Shown here piece after piece: positions 12,701 through 23,578 of a DNA stretch of 64,000 bases (position 1 is the stretch's first letter; each line of letters begins with the position of its first letter). The position numbers were made by a program, and so were the translations under genes. This DNA is from Craspedostauros australis (lineage: Eukaryota; Bacillariophyta; Bacillariophyceae; Mastogloiales; Achnanthaceae). The stretch lies in assembly GCA_026770025.1 (NCBI GenBank), contig JAMXDE010000058.1, forward strand, positions 310,001 through 374,000. Direction: 5' to 3'. Below the pieces are notes generated by a model. It searched no databases. It had not been told where the DNA came from and saw only the letters and a list, made by a program, of their open reading frames with translations.

Positions 12701-13090
12701 ACGGGATCCGCTCTGCCTGCCAACCTCTCCGTGCACTGCTTCGTGGAAGCATTGCAGCAGTTATGCTTCAGCTTGGCGGTTCCGATCATCTCCCCGGCGC
12801 TATTCCCAACCACGGAGGTCGGACCGGAGACCATCCAATCCTTGACACGCAGACTGTTGGAGGACTTGCAACCGATCTCCTACAACGTCGTCGTGTACTT
12901 CATCTCCTTCTTCCGCGAATGCTTGCTGTACAAGGAATCGAACAACCTCGCAGCCGCTCATCTGGCACGCATGGCGCTCCGCATGTGCTCGCCACCGAAT
13001 CCATCCATCGTGCTGGACTCCGGCAGTCTTGCGCGGCGAGCAGGAATGCAGCTCATCCTGCTGCACCTTTTGGAAACCAGCTCAATATGA
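9715..13090 (+). CDS. OCRL/INPP5B-type inositol polyphosphate 5-phosphatase (three exons)
   Basis: Exons 9715-10389, 10698-11918 and 12236-13090 join in phase 0 to give 916 residues, close to human OCRL (901). Residues 1-170 are Gln/Ala/Pro-rich low complexity. The 5-phosphatase domain begins near residue 228 with FCGTWNVN. It contains the family signatures VCSHLAAH, WLGDLNYR (near 437), PAWCDRILW (near 517) and SDHKPVYS (near 547), so catalysis looks intact. An ASH-like beta domain follows (CKSWLSV...LIPGEQ across the exon 2/3 junction), then a RhoGAP-like domain from about residue 747 to the end. This order is diagnostic of OCRL/INPP5B, which removes the 5-phosphate from PI(4,5)P2 on endosomes and trans-Golgi membranes. 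The start at 9715 (gaaaATGGCG) is chosen over an upstream in-frame open stretch because of its context. Confidence 0.9.
10390..10697 (+). other. Intron 1 of the 5-phosphatase gene
   Basis: 308 bp, gttagt...ttgccag, phase 0. It separates the Q-rich N-terminus and linker from the catalytic domain. It contains tandem variants of tgtcctg/ttctg near 10430-10480. Confidence 0.85.
11919..12235 (+). other. Intron 2 of the 5-phosphatase gene
   Basis: 317 bp, gtgagt...gatcag, phase 0. It interrupts the ASH-like domain. The downstream exon resumes with the conserved CKSWLSV. Confidence 0.8.
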
Positions 13091-15416
13091 AGCGCGAGAT
13101 GACGAACGAACCCACGGGTTAGAGTTGGGCATCCATGCACCAACCCTCAAGCACACTTCTCCGTCAGCGGGTGTTCTAAGCCACTTGTTACAAACTGTTA
13201 CCGAGTGCACTTCTCTACTCGTCCTATTCGTATGCGTACACACGCACCAGCTGCACGTCTGCAGGCTTATGCTGTCTTGGTCAAACCATCCTAGTCTCTT
13301 CACTGTACCATCCTCTGTCTAGCTACCAAAGCAAGTAGCTCTCTGATTGAACTTACCGTACCACCCTCTACAACACGCACCGTAGACGAACGAGAGTGCA
13401 AGTGTTACTCGACAAGTGCCACATGGAACTCTGCTCTTCACAAAGTCGGCAACGTACTCCGCAACTGCTGCTCAACTGAGCCGTTGAGCGGTCCGCAGAC
13501 ACTCGGGGTCGCAAGGAAGCCAAACATTCAACGACACGTCCAAAGCAACCGCATTCCTTCACAACAAATCGAACAAGATTCATTTTTTGTGATCGATGAT
13601 CCTCCACAAATGACGTGACATGGCATGCGTCATACCCGCCCTTTCCGCCTGTTGACCATTGGTCATTGCGACCAACATTCATTTTCCAACTGCGCTCTGA
13701 TGGTCCAGTCCACCTTGCCGCCACACACAGCAGAGAGGGGCACGACCAGCAACGATTCCCGATGTTGCTTGGTGTGGCTATCAGCGAGGGAGCGAATTCA
13801 AGTTCCAATGTGAACGGAATCGAAATTTTGTGATCGTCTCTGGTGTTGAACCTTCTGATTCGTGGATGACTTGTTAACGGTTGGGCGAAGCACAACGTCA
13901 ACACCAAACGACCATCTCATTTTCCCACCAAAACGTGACGGCCAAATTCCATCGCAATACCCGCATGTTCGGTCTCCTTTGCAGCAGCGACACAAACAGC
14001 AAGAACAACATCAAGGACAATACCAAGAGAGCACAACAACACAAACGCCAACAGACATCGATGGGCTGCCGGGATTCGTATTGGGGCGTCCCGGTTGTTT
14101 CCCACATGTTGAAGTCTCACACAGCGACCACCAGCAGCACAGCCATCGTGCATGCCGTCGTCAGATACTCCCTTTCGCGACTCTGTGGCGGGTCGCATCG
14201 AACGGCAAATCCAGTCCGCGAATGATCGCGATGACGGCACCGTCCGTCGCGAATCGCCATGGCGCTCTGCGTGAAATATTCTTCAACTGCAGCAACTTCT
14301 TCTTCTTCCCCTGCTGTCATACTTGCGTGCCAGCGAAGAGGCGGAAGATCGATGGGAGATCCACGACAAGCTTCTCCCACGAACCCAAGAGTACTTCATT
14401 CCATGTTTTGTTCCCCGCATCATCGCTGCCTGTTGGCAACTCCGCAGCTTGCATTCGTGCGCAAAGGAAGTGCTTGATGCGTCGAGGGCGCCGAGATCCC
14501 GTTGAAAAAACCGCAACGTCGATGCCATCAACTTGAGGGTTGAACGGGGAACTTCGCGTCTTCCGAATAGATTCCTCACATGCGGGGTGGAGGACTGTTG
14601 CTTGCACGAGGAGTAGTACACCCAATCTGCTCAGCGCTCTATCACTCGACAGAGATGGTCGGCCGTAGCGATACAACACTATCGTCACAGTAAACGTCGC
14701 TCGTAGGTCGTATGTGTGGGAGTGTCACCGCTGATGCCCACCATGATGGACTCCGAGCACCCGTATGCCTCCGTACTCTCATTCGCTTTCCGATCAGAGC
14801 AGACGTTGGCAACCATGGCCAAGTGGGCTTTGGTTGTTTGCTTGTTTGCTTGTGGTGACAGCAAATTGACACTCAAACAAATGCCAACTTCCGTTTGTCG
14901 GAAGTCGCTACGAGTATGGCACCTCACATCGGCTTCGTGAAACGTGGACGCGTGATTGATTTGGATACACGCATTGCCACGGTGACCATAAATGGAGAGA
15001 TTCACAAGAAATGTCATTGTTCATGAAGAACGTTATATAAATCCCATGAACCGTTGAGGAGAACATGCGGACAACAAGCCATTGTTCTTCAAACAGTGCT
15101 GAGCCGTTTCGAGGGTCACCAAAGCAAGGATGCTATTCATGAACAACGCCTGTCCGAAGAGGGTGTTCAATGTGTAGTGGCAGCATGGACAACACTCGCA
15201 CAATCTGAAGCGCACGGTGACGAACTGATCTTTCTCTCTCTCTCTCTCTCGAGGATTGAGCACCTGCCTTAACTTAACAATTGCCATCGCAATACTCTAT
15301 TACTCTATACCCTGAACTGCGATGACGCGCTTCGCTGTTTCCATGCAATTGACTGCTCCGTTACGGCCGGACTGCCAACCACAGTTGACGGCGACAAGCG
15401 AAGGATAATGCGCGCC
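13091..15416. other. Intergenic region with one doubtful small ORF
   Basis: 2.3 kb between the phosphatase gene and the minus-strand Cys-rich membrane protein. The only stretch with protein-like composition is 14152-14505 (see separate entry). A CT dinucleotide run lies at 15232-15250. Nothing else is supportable. Confidence 0.45.
14152..14505 (+). other. Possible small gene interrupted by one TGA
   Basis: From the ATG at 14152 one frame stays open for 117 codons except for a single TGA at 14272-14274. The second half has balanced, non-repetitive composition with alternating charged and aromatic residues (EDRWEIHDKLLPRTQEYF), unlike the surrounding spurious frames. I do not recognise it. It may be a pseudogene, part of a spliced gene whose splice sites I misjudge, or chance. 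The upstream frame starting at 13862 is in a different phase. Confidence 0.25.
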
Positions 15417-16220
15417 CTACAATGTTAAATCGCAGGGGCAGCAGCAACCATTGTTGTCGCAGTCTCCGCAATAGCATCCAGGGCATCCAGGAGAGTTGCG
15501 ATTTCGGTTGAAGCAGACGCATATTATCACAAAGATGATGACAAGCGAAATCGCCAAGATAATCCACACCGGATCGACATCGTCGCTGGCGTTGGACGTG
15601 CTGGTGGACGGAGAACTGCCGCCGTTGACGTTTCCATTGCCATCACCATTACTGTCGCCTGTGGTGCCGTCGTCACTATTTGTGTTTGTCGTGTCCGTGT
15701 CAGTACCGCGTACGCCCTGGGTGGCCTTGTATGTTGGAGCGGAAGTCGGGGCATCGGTTGGTGACATGGTCTCCTCGTAGTTGCAGAACTTGCGGAAGAT
15801 ATCGCGCTTGCAGCTTCCGAGCTTGCAATCCAAGTCTTCCTTGCAGACCTCGCCTTCATCCAGCTTGGCGACGCAGACCCATTCGCTGAGGATGAAGCCC
15901 TCGCAACGTCCCGTGAAGCAGTCTTCCCGCAGAACGCAGGAGCAGCCGAGATCGGCACCTCCCTCCGCATCCCTGCAGATGCTCTTCTCGGTGTCGCACT
16001 CCAAGAATTGACCCATCGTAGCGTTGTTACCGGCGTACGCTTGTTCGCAATCTTCATTTGATGTGCACTCGAGACAGTCCTGCGCATTGGCCTGAATGCA
16101 GAGGAAGGTGACGGACAGCAGAAAGACTATCGGCGTGCTGGCTGCTGTCCAACGCAAGCCTTTCCTGCTGCAGCGGCTGTTGCTGCCGCTGTTTCGGGCG
16201 CTTTTGCTTTTGAGGACCAT
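15417..16220 (-). CDS. Cys-rich type I membrane protein
   Basis: 267 residues from the ATG at 16220 (context accATGG on the coding strand). The first ~48 residues look like a signal peptide with a basic n-region and a hydrophobic core (VFLLSVTFLCIQANA). The lumenal or extracellular part (about 48-150) has roughly twenty cysteines in EGF/dickkopf-like spacing (CSCVLREDCFTGRCEGF). A short Pro-Thr motif (SPTDAPTSAPT) and a Gly/Asn/Ser/Thr-rich stalk follow, then one membrane helix (VWIILAISLVIIFVIICVCF). The ~26-residue tail is unusually cysteine-dense (CPGCYCGDC, CCCPC). Function is unknown. Topology suggests a surface receptor or wall-anchoring protein; the tail could be palmitoylated or bind metal. 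It is divergent from APC4 across 429 bp. Confidence 0.75.
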   Translation of the reverse strand: MVLKSKSARNSGSNSRCSRKGLRWTAASTPIVFLLSVTFLCIQANAQDCLECTSNEDCEQAYAGNNATMGQFLECDTEKSICRDAEGGADLGCSCVLREDCFTGRCEGFILSEWVCVAKLDEGEVCKEDLDCKLGSCKRDIFRKFCNYEETMSPTDAPTSAPTYKATQGVRGTDTDTTNTNSDDGTTGDSNGDGNGNVNGGSSPSTSTSNASDDVDPVWIILAISLVIIFVIICVCFNRNRNSPGCPGCYCGDCDNNGCCCPCDLTL

Positions 16221-16649
16221 GGTGTATTGTGTTGGTTGTGTTGGTTGTTCGGAATGAGTTGATGAATGGTCGGGTGGTGGGCGATTTCGGAAGTTGTGAG
16301 AACGCAGCACGACCTCCCCAACCTCTCTGTGCAATGTTCACAAAGGCGAAGAGGAACACCATCGGTTCGTGCAGAATCGAGTGCCAACAACACCATCGCG
16401 TGTTGCGCGAAGGCAACAAGATTCACCCTCAAACGTGCTCTTGCGTGAACACAACAACACGAACCAAACCCAATTTTTGTGCACGACCAATCAATTGGGC
16501 CAAGTTCTCAAGTCGTGCGATTATTGACCAATTGGACCCTCTGTGCAAGGTAACACCATCTCGATCAAGTCGACTAAATCGCTCCATTTGAAAAATGGCG
16601 CCACAAACACGTTCCGCGCAACAAGCACAAAACGCAGACAGGAAGAGCA
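16221..16649. promoter_or_regulatory. Bidirectional promoter region (Cys-rich membrane protein / APC4)
   Basis: 429-bp gap between two divergent start codons. At 16589-16600 it holds TGAAAAATGGCG, followed by CC to make a TGGCGCCA E2F-like core. The same 12-mer recurs near other genes here. An out-of-frame ATG (16595) in this motif opens a short upstream frame ahead of APC4. Confidence 0.5.
16589..16600 (+). promoter_or_regulatory. Recurrent motif TGAAAAATGGCG, copy 1
   Basis: Exact 12-mer 50 bp upstream of the APC4 start codon. Copies occur at 45302-45313 and, on the minus strand, 53413-53424, with an 11-of-12 match at 50036-50047. It resembles the animal YY1 core AAAATGGCG. A role here is inference from recurrence only. 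Confidence 0.45.
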
Positions 16650-19600
16650 ATGACACACGATCCTGTATCACGGAATCGAGGCACGCTCCATCACATCTCC
16701 AACATTTCTAGCATCTCTGCTATCTCTGGTATCTCTGGCATCTGCGGCTGCTGCTCACACCACTACGAGCTTCGAATGCAAATAGCGAAGAGAGACTTGG
16801 AAACGATAACGATGGAGGGAGATGCAGAAGATGCTTCGCACGACCACGATCATGATGATGATGATGCTGCCAGCACCCGCGATTGCTTCACGTCGGTGCA
16901 ATCCAGAAAGCTTTGGGCGCCACTGACGCCGAGCGCCTGTCGCATGTGCCCCTCCATGGATCTTGTGGTGCTGGGTCTTGGAGCCAAATCGAAGGCATCG
17001 CAACACCACCAACAACAGCAGCAACAGCAATCATCCTCGACGGCCGCGTCAGCATCAGAGATTGTTGGCCCAGCGACGGCTCTGTGGATCCATCGCACCG
17101 TCTCGTGGCAAAAGCTGTCGCAGATCACGGTCGCGCAGGGCTCCGATGAGCAGAATGAGGCGGTGTCTGCACCGTTGAAGGGCGCGCAATGCGTCACATG
17201 GAGTCCGGATGGACGTCATCTGGCCGTGGCCTGCGATGGGCTCATCGAGATCCATTCCGTGGAGAATCTATCCAATGATACTGGCGATGTCAGCGCTGGC
17301 GGGGTTTCCGTGAATGCTGGCGCAGGAGACGACGCTCTCTCGGATGCTGACGATGTGGGGACACAGGTGCATCGAGTGCGAGTTGCTGGGAAGATTGTGG
17401 GTTTGTTTTGGGCTCACATTGGCCGTCCACATCCGATGGCCTGGAGGCGTTCTGTTGAGAGCTGGGAGGAGGACATATCGTGGAGGTGAGTACTCGATGG
17501 AGTACTTGATGGAGTACTCTATGTTGCATCACTGTGAACTTCGCGGATAATCCTTCCTTGCTCACGATGTTGTGCAGAATGAGTTGAGTCGAAGGCTTCT
17601 CCTCTATCTGTGGATGGTTCCACGTCCATAGCATGGCATGAAACTGCATCGTTGGTATAATAGTTGCGTCTTTCAGTGACCAATACACATAATTTTCACG
17701 CCACATATTTGCTCGTCCCACTCACACCATGCCGTACTCGGATGATTCACACCGAACCAAACCAAATCACAACAACGTTGTCAACTCCCATCGCAGCTAC
17801 CAATCGCGATACGTTGATAGAGCATCGGCGTACCTCCCACCAAGTGCCTACCATTCCACTCCCAATCACAGCGATGCCGCATCCGAAGCCAATCAGCAGT
17901 ACCTCAGCGAACTGCCAAAATGCACCAAGCCAATGAGCATCATGTGCGCAGCAACGTCCGCAAGCCTAGATGTATTTGTGCATGGGCGGTACCATCTTCT
18001 GAGCCTGCCAAGGCCACCCTTGCGTATGGACGATCTGGGTCATCTCCCATGCGTGGAAATGGCCTGTTCGCAGGATCTCACAAAGCTCATCCTGCATGCT
18101 GTTGGGACGAGCCAATTGTCAATCGTCACCTTGCCAATGCAGTTTCACAAACTCACGAAGATCCAATGCTTTGCGAGCCTATCGTCGCACATCAACACGC
18201 ATCTGCAAGTCCTGCAGAGATCCACAACCGAAATCGGCAACTCTTGGAGATCCTCATTGAAACCGTTGCATGATAAGATTACGCCGCTGTCAAGACTGCT
18301 CAAAAACTACAACGTGCAGGAATCCATTCCCTCGGTGCTGCGGAAATTCATCAACCTTGGTCACACCACCCACAATGCTGACATTGCGAACGCGATTGAT
18401 CAATTCTTCACCGGGATACAAATGAACGACCAGCTGGTCCAAAGGATGGAGCGGACGCTTCAGGCCTCGGTCGCAAATGTCGAAGTGGCGGTTAGGAAAG
18501 GGCTCATGGGGCCTGCCCGAGCCCTGGTCTTCAACGTCCAGGAATTGGCTGCCGTCATACGATCTGACTTCGATACGTTCGTACAAGCAGCACAGGGACA
18601 ATCCGTCATCACACGCACAGCGGTGCATTCGTCACCATCCGCATCGGAGTCGATCGATCAGCAGCTCACAGACATGCTTCTCGCATGCCAAGCAGTTTTA
18701 CTGCGCGCCGAGGGCGTGCTTGCCGAGATCATCCAAGCGCGGTTCCGTCTGTCCGAATTCATCGTGTGGCTTCGATCCACTGGTTCGCAAATCAAAGCCC
18801 GTGGAACGGCACCAAACTCCGTCCAACGTGACAATGCCATGAAGAGGCGCGCTCCGCAGGGCGTGGTTGATCGATTGCTGCAATACCTGCGTGCCAGTAC
18901 CACAACATGTACACAGGGCCGACAAAGCTTGCCGCTGGTGGAGAAACTGCTCAACTTGCAATTCACGTGCGTGCTAACGGGTGCTGACAATGGAGAAAAG
19001 GAGAAGTCTGTCGAAGTCGAAACGATGCGAAGCACATCGCCAAAGTCAGCAACTGAAGAACTGGCCTTGTCTTCGGCGCATCAGCCGTTGTCATCGTGTT
19101 TGAAGTCTGCAAACACTGCAACGCAGATCGTTCTGAGCTATCCAAGGCGCGTGCTGTCCACAAACGTTGTTCCATATGACTTGATTCTGCCCAAGCTCGA
19201 GCAACACTCATCCCAAAGCAATGGCCAACCCCGCACACCCAGGCAGATCGTGGCCATCCAAACTCGCATCGGAAGAGACTCCAAACTGGAACCGTTTGCT
19301 GAACAAGAACTGCAGGAGATGGAGGAATCTGGTGAATCCCATACCTTCTTTTCACCACATGTGACGCACATTGGCGATGATTCGAGCGAAGACTACCACT
19401 GCAGACAGTGGTGCATGATTGCGCAGGCTGGAATGGGATCCAATTGCATTCAGCTCTTCGCCATCCCTCTATCAACATCAACGAATGATATGGACGATGG
19501 TGAAGACTCCATGTGGGACACTCCATTCACGTTGACGACCAAGATTTCTCTGCCCCACAACGTCCAAGTCCACGATGTCAAATTCTACAGCGATGACGGA

Positions 19601-20176
19601 AAGAGTGCGCTCTCATCGGGTCACGATCAAGGAACTGGCGAAGAGGGGGCACGTCAAAAGCTCTGCATCCTTACAAAGCAGGATGCAGGTGAAGATGATG
19701 ACGAGGATAACGATGATGACAATCGTGCAGATCCAAAGGAAGCTGCAAACTCCGGAGGATCTTCTGACGCGATTTTGCAAATATGGATGATGGGATACGA
19801 GAACCTGAACTGGCATGCGTCTCCTCATGAAACGATCTTGCCAGGACTTGATACAATCGACTCAAGCTGCATAGTTCAAGTCACGCCATTTGCGAGATCC
19901 GAAGATCTCGGCGCAGCACTACCAGACGGCGAATTGCACGCTTCCACGAGGATGATTGGTATTGTGCCCAATGACCTTCACCGATCCGATCATCAGGAAG
20001 GCACGTACTTGATGCTTAGTGGATCCAGGGGGATTGGAGGAGTCGTGGTGAATCATGGACAACAAGGCTGGTCGTCGCTCGAGCTTTTTGATTTGGAAGA
20101 AGACGAGGATGACGAAGAGAGCGAGAGTTTCGACGGCGATGGTAGCGAAAGCGATCATGATGATCCAATGCAATGA
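16650..20176 (+). CDS. Anaphase-promoting complex subunit 4 (two exons)
   Basis: Exons 16650-17485 and 17797-20176 join (phase 2, AG|C giving Ser) to give 1071 residues. APC4 is a scaffold subunit of the APC/C ubiquitin ligase that drives mitotic exit. The N-terminal WD40 part shows the family signatures CPSMDLVVLGLG (near residue 100), LWIHRTVSWQKL and VTWSPDGRHLAVACDGLIEI. Exon 2 begins in the remaining blades and then gives a long helical domain (about residues 400-650) typical of APC4. The C-terminal half returns to beta-rich sequence and ends in an acidic tail. Insertions of Gln/Ser/Asp-rich low complexity make it longer than the human protein (808). The exact start is uncertain: a later in-frame ATG near 16812 is possible, since the first ~55 residues are not conserved-looking. 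Confidence 0.85.
17486..17796 (+). other. Intron of the APC4 gene
   Basis: 311 bp, gtgagt...catcgcag. The nearer acceptor at 17676 would give a stop at 17690, whereas the 17796 acceptor keeps the frame. The intron starts with three near-repeats of gatggagtact. Confidence 0.75.
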
Positions 20177-20483
20177 TTGTGGAAGTATGGATTGACTGAG
20201 GTTCTTGCCAAGTCGAGGGATGACCGGCGCGACCAAGTTCGGAAGCGGCGCATAAAACAAAGTGTTGTTTCACCTAAGCTTGACTTATTACTTTTATCTT
20301 CCATTTATTCTCATACGTGGGGCGTACCGGAGTTTGTCTCCTTGTGTGCATCTTCTCATGACCAAGGCCAGCAGCGCCTGTACGATCACACTCGGAACGC
20401 GTGCTCGATCAGGATCATACACAAACCATGATCCCAATCTCACACATACGTACGAGTACAGTGTTCTAGTGCGCATCATGACC
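20177..20483. other. Intergenic region at the outer edge of the left inverted-repeat arm
   Basis: 307 bp between two convergent genes. Similarity to the right arm stops at about 20469, 15 bp past the stop codon of the secreted-protein gene, so the duplication breakpoint lies here. Confidence 0.6.
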
Positions 20484-22289
20484 TCATCCGCGAGGAGTAC
20501 CAACGCAGCTCGCATCACCAAAGAACACGTTGCATCGATCACTCTCGATGAAGGTATCGGCATACAAGCATGCGTACGATCCAGCAGGATAGTTGCTGGG
20601 ATTCCCGTAGTAGTTGCAAGAGTTGTCACCAACACCAACATCCACCTCGTAACAGTTGGATCCGGCGGGGTATCCACCATTGCACGATCCATCGCCGATG
20701 GGACCGTTCGCAAGGCCGCACGCGTACCGACCATTGCAGGATCCCAGGCCGACATCCGCGTCGACTCCGAGGCCCTGGCATGCGACGTATCCAGTGCACG
20801 AGTCCTCCTCGATCAGGATTCCGGCCGACACCGCGTTGCACGAGGCCAGACCGTTGCACGATCCACGGCACACAGTCACCGTGCCCTCCCAGTAGCAGCT
20901 GCTCGATCCAAGATCGCAGCACTCCATCTCCTCCTCCACACACCAGTTCGCGACGTAGTCGTAGGTTCCCGTCACGCACGTTGATCGGATGGGTGAGGCC
21001 GTTGGTTCCGATGTGGTGGGTGTGGCGGTGGGAGTGGTGGTTGGAGACGGTGTGGGGGACATGGTTGGGAAGGATGTGGGGAAGCCAGTTGGAGACGAGG
21101 TGGGGACACCGGCCGATGCGGTGGTAGTGGCACCTGTAGTTGTGGTTGTTGTTGTTGTGGCAGCTGTTGTTGTGGCAGCTGTGGTGGTGGTGACTCGGTC
21201 ATCCTCACCTGGGACAATCACCTTCACATCTGACTCGAGTGTGGAGTTGTCATCTGCTGGATTGGCATCCTCTGTTGCAGCTGTGGTCGTGGTTGCAGCG
21301 ACGGTGGTGGTTGTAGGGGTGGTAGTGACGACGGCATCTTCACCGCTGCCATCGGTACCATCTGTGTCATCTACGGTGTCCTCTGTGGTGTCCTCTGTGA
21401 TGTCATCTGCAGTGTCATCTGGAAGTGTCGCGGACTCTTCAGAACCATCTTCTGGATCGTCACCTGGTCCATCACCTCCCTTCTTGCCCTTCTTGCCCTT
21501 GTCATCCTGTTCACTGGAGCTGTCACTGGCATCTCCCTTCTTGCCACCAGGACCAGAACCAGGCCCTTCGTTGAGTGCCGCTGATTCGTCACACTCGAAC
21601 ATGCCATCATCCTGAGTCATTGCTGCGGCTGTGCCTTCACCCATGTCGGAGGTCGGGCTGGGGCCGGTACCGGTGCGAGCACCAACGCCAACACCCACAC
21701 CTGGGCCTCTCAGAAGACGACGACATCCAGTCTTCTTTCCCTTACCCTTGCCCTTACCCTTCTTCTTCTTCAGATTGCGGTTGACCGTGGTGGGATCGAC
21801 ACTCAGCTTCGATGCCTGCACTCCACGCACAGTGCCATGTCCAGTCACACGATTGCTGCGGCGGGCGCTCTGTACGATCATGTGCTCGTCGTCACCTTCA
21901 TTGTAGCTTCCCAATCGTCCGGCATCTGCCATCTCTGCACCTGACTTGATACTGGCCTTCATGGCGCCTGCCTCATCTGACAAGTCGATGGGTTGATGGA
22001 TGGTGTTGATGTTGTTGATGTTGGCAGCATCCTGCGTCTCAGTGGCGATCGCTTGTTGTGGTTGTTGCTGTCCTTCCTTCTCCTGTTGAGTCTGGTGGAT
22101 TTGTTGGACCTCGCCTGTGCTGCCAACCATGTACTGCTTCTTCTCATCGTCTTGTGCTTGCACCTGAGTCTGTGCATGCATCTGTTCATGCGTCTGTGCA
22201 TGAGATTGAGTGGCATCCTTGGCGAGAACAGAGACGGCGGCATTGCCCAAGAGGACAACGAGGAATCCTGGTTGGAACTTGAGTTGCAT
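20484..22289 (-). CDS. Secreted Pro-Thr-rich protein with C-terminal SCNG-repeat domain (left copy)
   Basis: 601 residues. It starts with a signal peptide (MQLKFQPGFLVVLLGN...), then a Gln/His-rich region, a basic KKKKGKGKGKGK segment near residue 180, a Gly/Asp-rich acidic region, Thr-rich tracts and a PTxxPT stalk (about 400-440). The last ~165 residues are a Cys-rich domain with repeats of the form GSCNG.xAC, GDGSCNGGYPAGSNC and DNSCNYY. Repeated 11-13-residue Cys/Asn/Gly units suggest a solenoid or disulfide ladder. Function is unknown; an exported cell-surface, wall or adhesive protein is plausible. The right-arm copy is 535 residues: the two are identical at the N-terminus, but the left copy has an extra ~50-residue block after the Lys-Gly segment. 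Divergent from the neighbouring family gene. Confidence 0.85.
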   Translation of the reverse strand: MQLKFQPGFLVVLLGNAAVSVLAKDATQSHAQTHEQMHAQTQVQAQDDEKKQYMVGSTGEVQQIHQTQQEKEGQQQPQQAIATETQDAANINNINTIHQPIDLSDEAGAMKASIKSGAEMADAGRLGSYNEGDDEHMIVQSARRSNRVTGHGTVRGVQASKLSVDPTTVNRNLKKKKGKGKGKGKKTGCRRLLRGPGVGVGVGARTGTGPSPTSDMGEGTAAAMTQDDGMFECDESAALNEGPGSGPGGKKGDASDSSSEQDDKGKKGKKGGDGPGDDPEDGSEESATLPDDTADDITEDTTEDTVDDTDGTDGSGEDAVVTTTPTTTTVAATTTTAATEDANPADDNSTLESDVKVIVPGEDDRVTTTTAATTTAATTTTTTTTGATTTASAGVPTSSPTGFPTSFPTMSPTPSPTTTPTATPTTSEPTASPIRSTCVTGTYDYVANWCVEEEMECCDLGSSSCYWEGTVTVCRGSCNGLASCNAVSAGILIEEDSCTGYVACQGLGVDADVGLGSCNGRYACGLANGPIGDGSCNGGYPAGSNCYEVDVGVGDNSCNYYGNPSNYPAGSYACLYADTFIESDRCNVFFGDASCVGTPRG

Positions 22290-23578
22290 GGTGCTGGTGT
22301 TGATACTGTGGATTGTTGTGGGTTGTTGCTGTTGTGAGTTGTTGGTGATCGATGATTGGTGAATTGTGATTGATGGATTGTGATTGACGGATTGTGAGAA
22401 AGAGGAAGAGGACGATGACTCAAGGTCTCGTTTGGTCGAAACGATAATGTAATACTACCAACACCACTCAAACATCATCAACTGAAAAATACACACCACA
22501 ACTGACATCCACGACCAACAGATGGAATGATAGGTGTGATGGTGACATCATGAGGACACATCACAGAGAGCAAAGATGAGTGTGGTAGAGTCGAGGATGG
22601 TGTGGAGTCGTTGACCTTGAACATTTGGATGAGGCTCGACGAAAAGCTGGAAGAGAACATGGTGAGAAGCAAACAGACGAGTGCATAGAGGAACATGAAC
22701 AGAAACATGAGAAGAAGGAAGAGTGTGCCAAAAGAACACCAAAAATGTGATCAAGACTTGATATTTGAATGTGGGCTGGCTCGGTGATGGTCGTTGGCAT
22801 CTTGTTGGAGGGGTGTTGTCAGGCGACCGATTTCGGCGATCTGGCGCCAATTCTGTGACCGTTGAGAAGACAATCCAAACCAACACACAACAACACACAC
22901 CAACACGCACACGAAATCCAAAACAACAAACACAACGCTTCCACACCACCTTCACAAGTGCCGACCGTTATCGTGGATGTTATCATCAACATACAACAAC
23001 ATACAACAACAAGCACAAACGAAACACCTCACTTTTTGGCCAACAATAAGACCAATTTCGCCCATTCGTTTGCCAATTTCGACATCCAACGTCTCTTCCT
23101 CCAACCACAACCACGACCACAACTACAAGTACAAGTACCACCACCACCGTCATTATTACTGTTACTGTCATGGCTACCATCACTGCCATGGGTGTTGGCA
23201 TAGCGATTGATGGTATCCATCCGAAGGAAGATCCTTGTTTGACGTCGATCATTTGGGATCATGCTCACCAAATGGAGATAACCTCACGAGGATGATGGAT
23301 AGAGTGCTCCAAGAGTATGTCGAGGAGAGTGCTCTAAATCACAACATCAAACATGACTACGTGAGAATTCATAGTCATGCAGCAACAACAACACAACAGC
23401 ATCATCATTATCATCACTCAACCAACCAACCAACAGCATCTTCATCTCATAATACCAACATCAACATCAACATCAACGTCAACACAACTTCATCTCCAAC
23501 CTCAATCTGCATTGGAAACCAACACACAAGACGAGACAACACACACAAGACAGCACACAATACAGCACACAACACAAA
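22290..23578. promoter_or_regulatory. Divergent intergenic region between two secreted-protein genes (left arm)
   Basis: 1289 bp, the same length as and apparently identical to 42092-43380 in the right arm. It contains an E2F-like TGGCGCCAA near 22840 and CA/AAC-rich leaders next to both start codons (catcaacatcaacatcaac around 23458). No core promoter element is clearly visible. Confidence 0.55.

Noticed and set aside
13862-14536. 224-codon plus-strand frame
   Set aside because: Composition changes abruptly, it overlaps a better frame from 14152, and no domain is visible. It may contain an exon, but I cannot support one.
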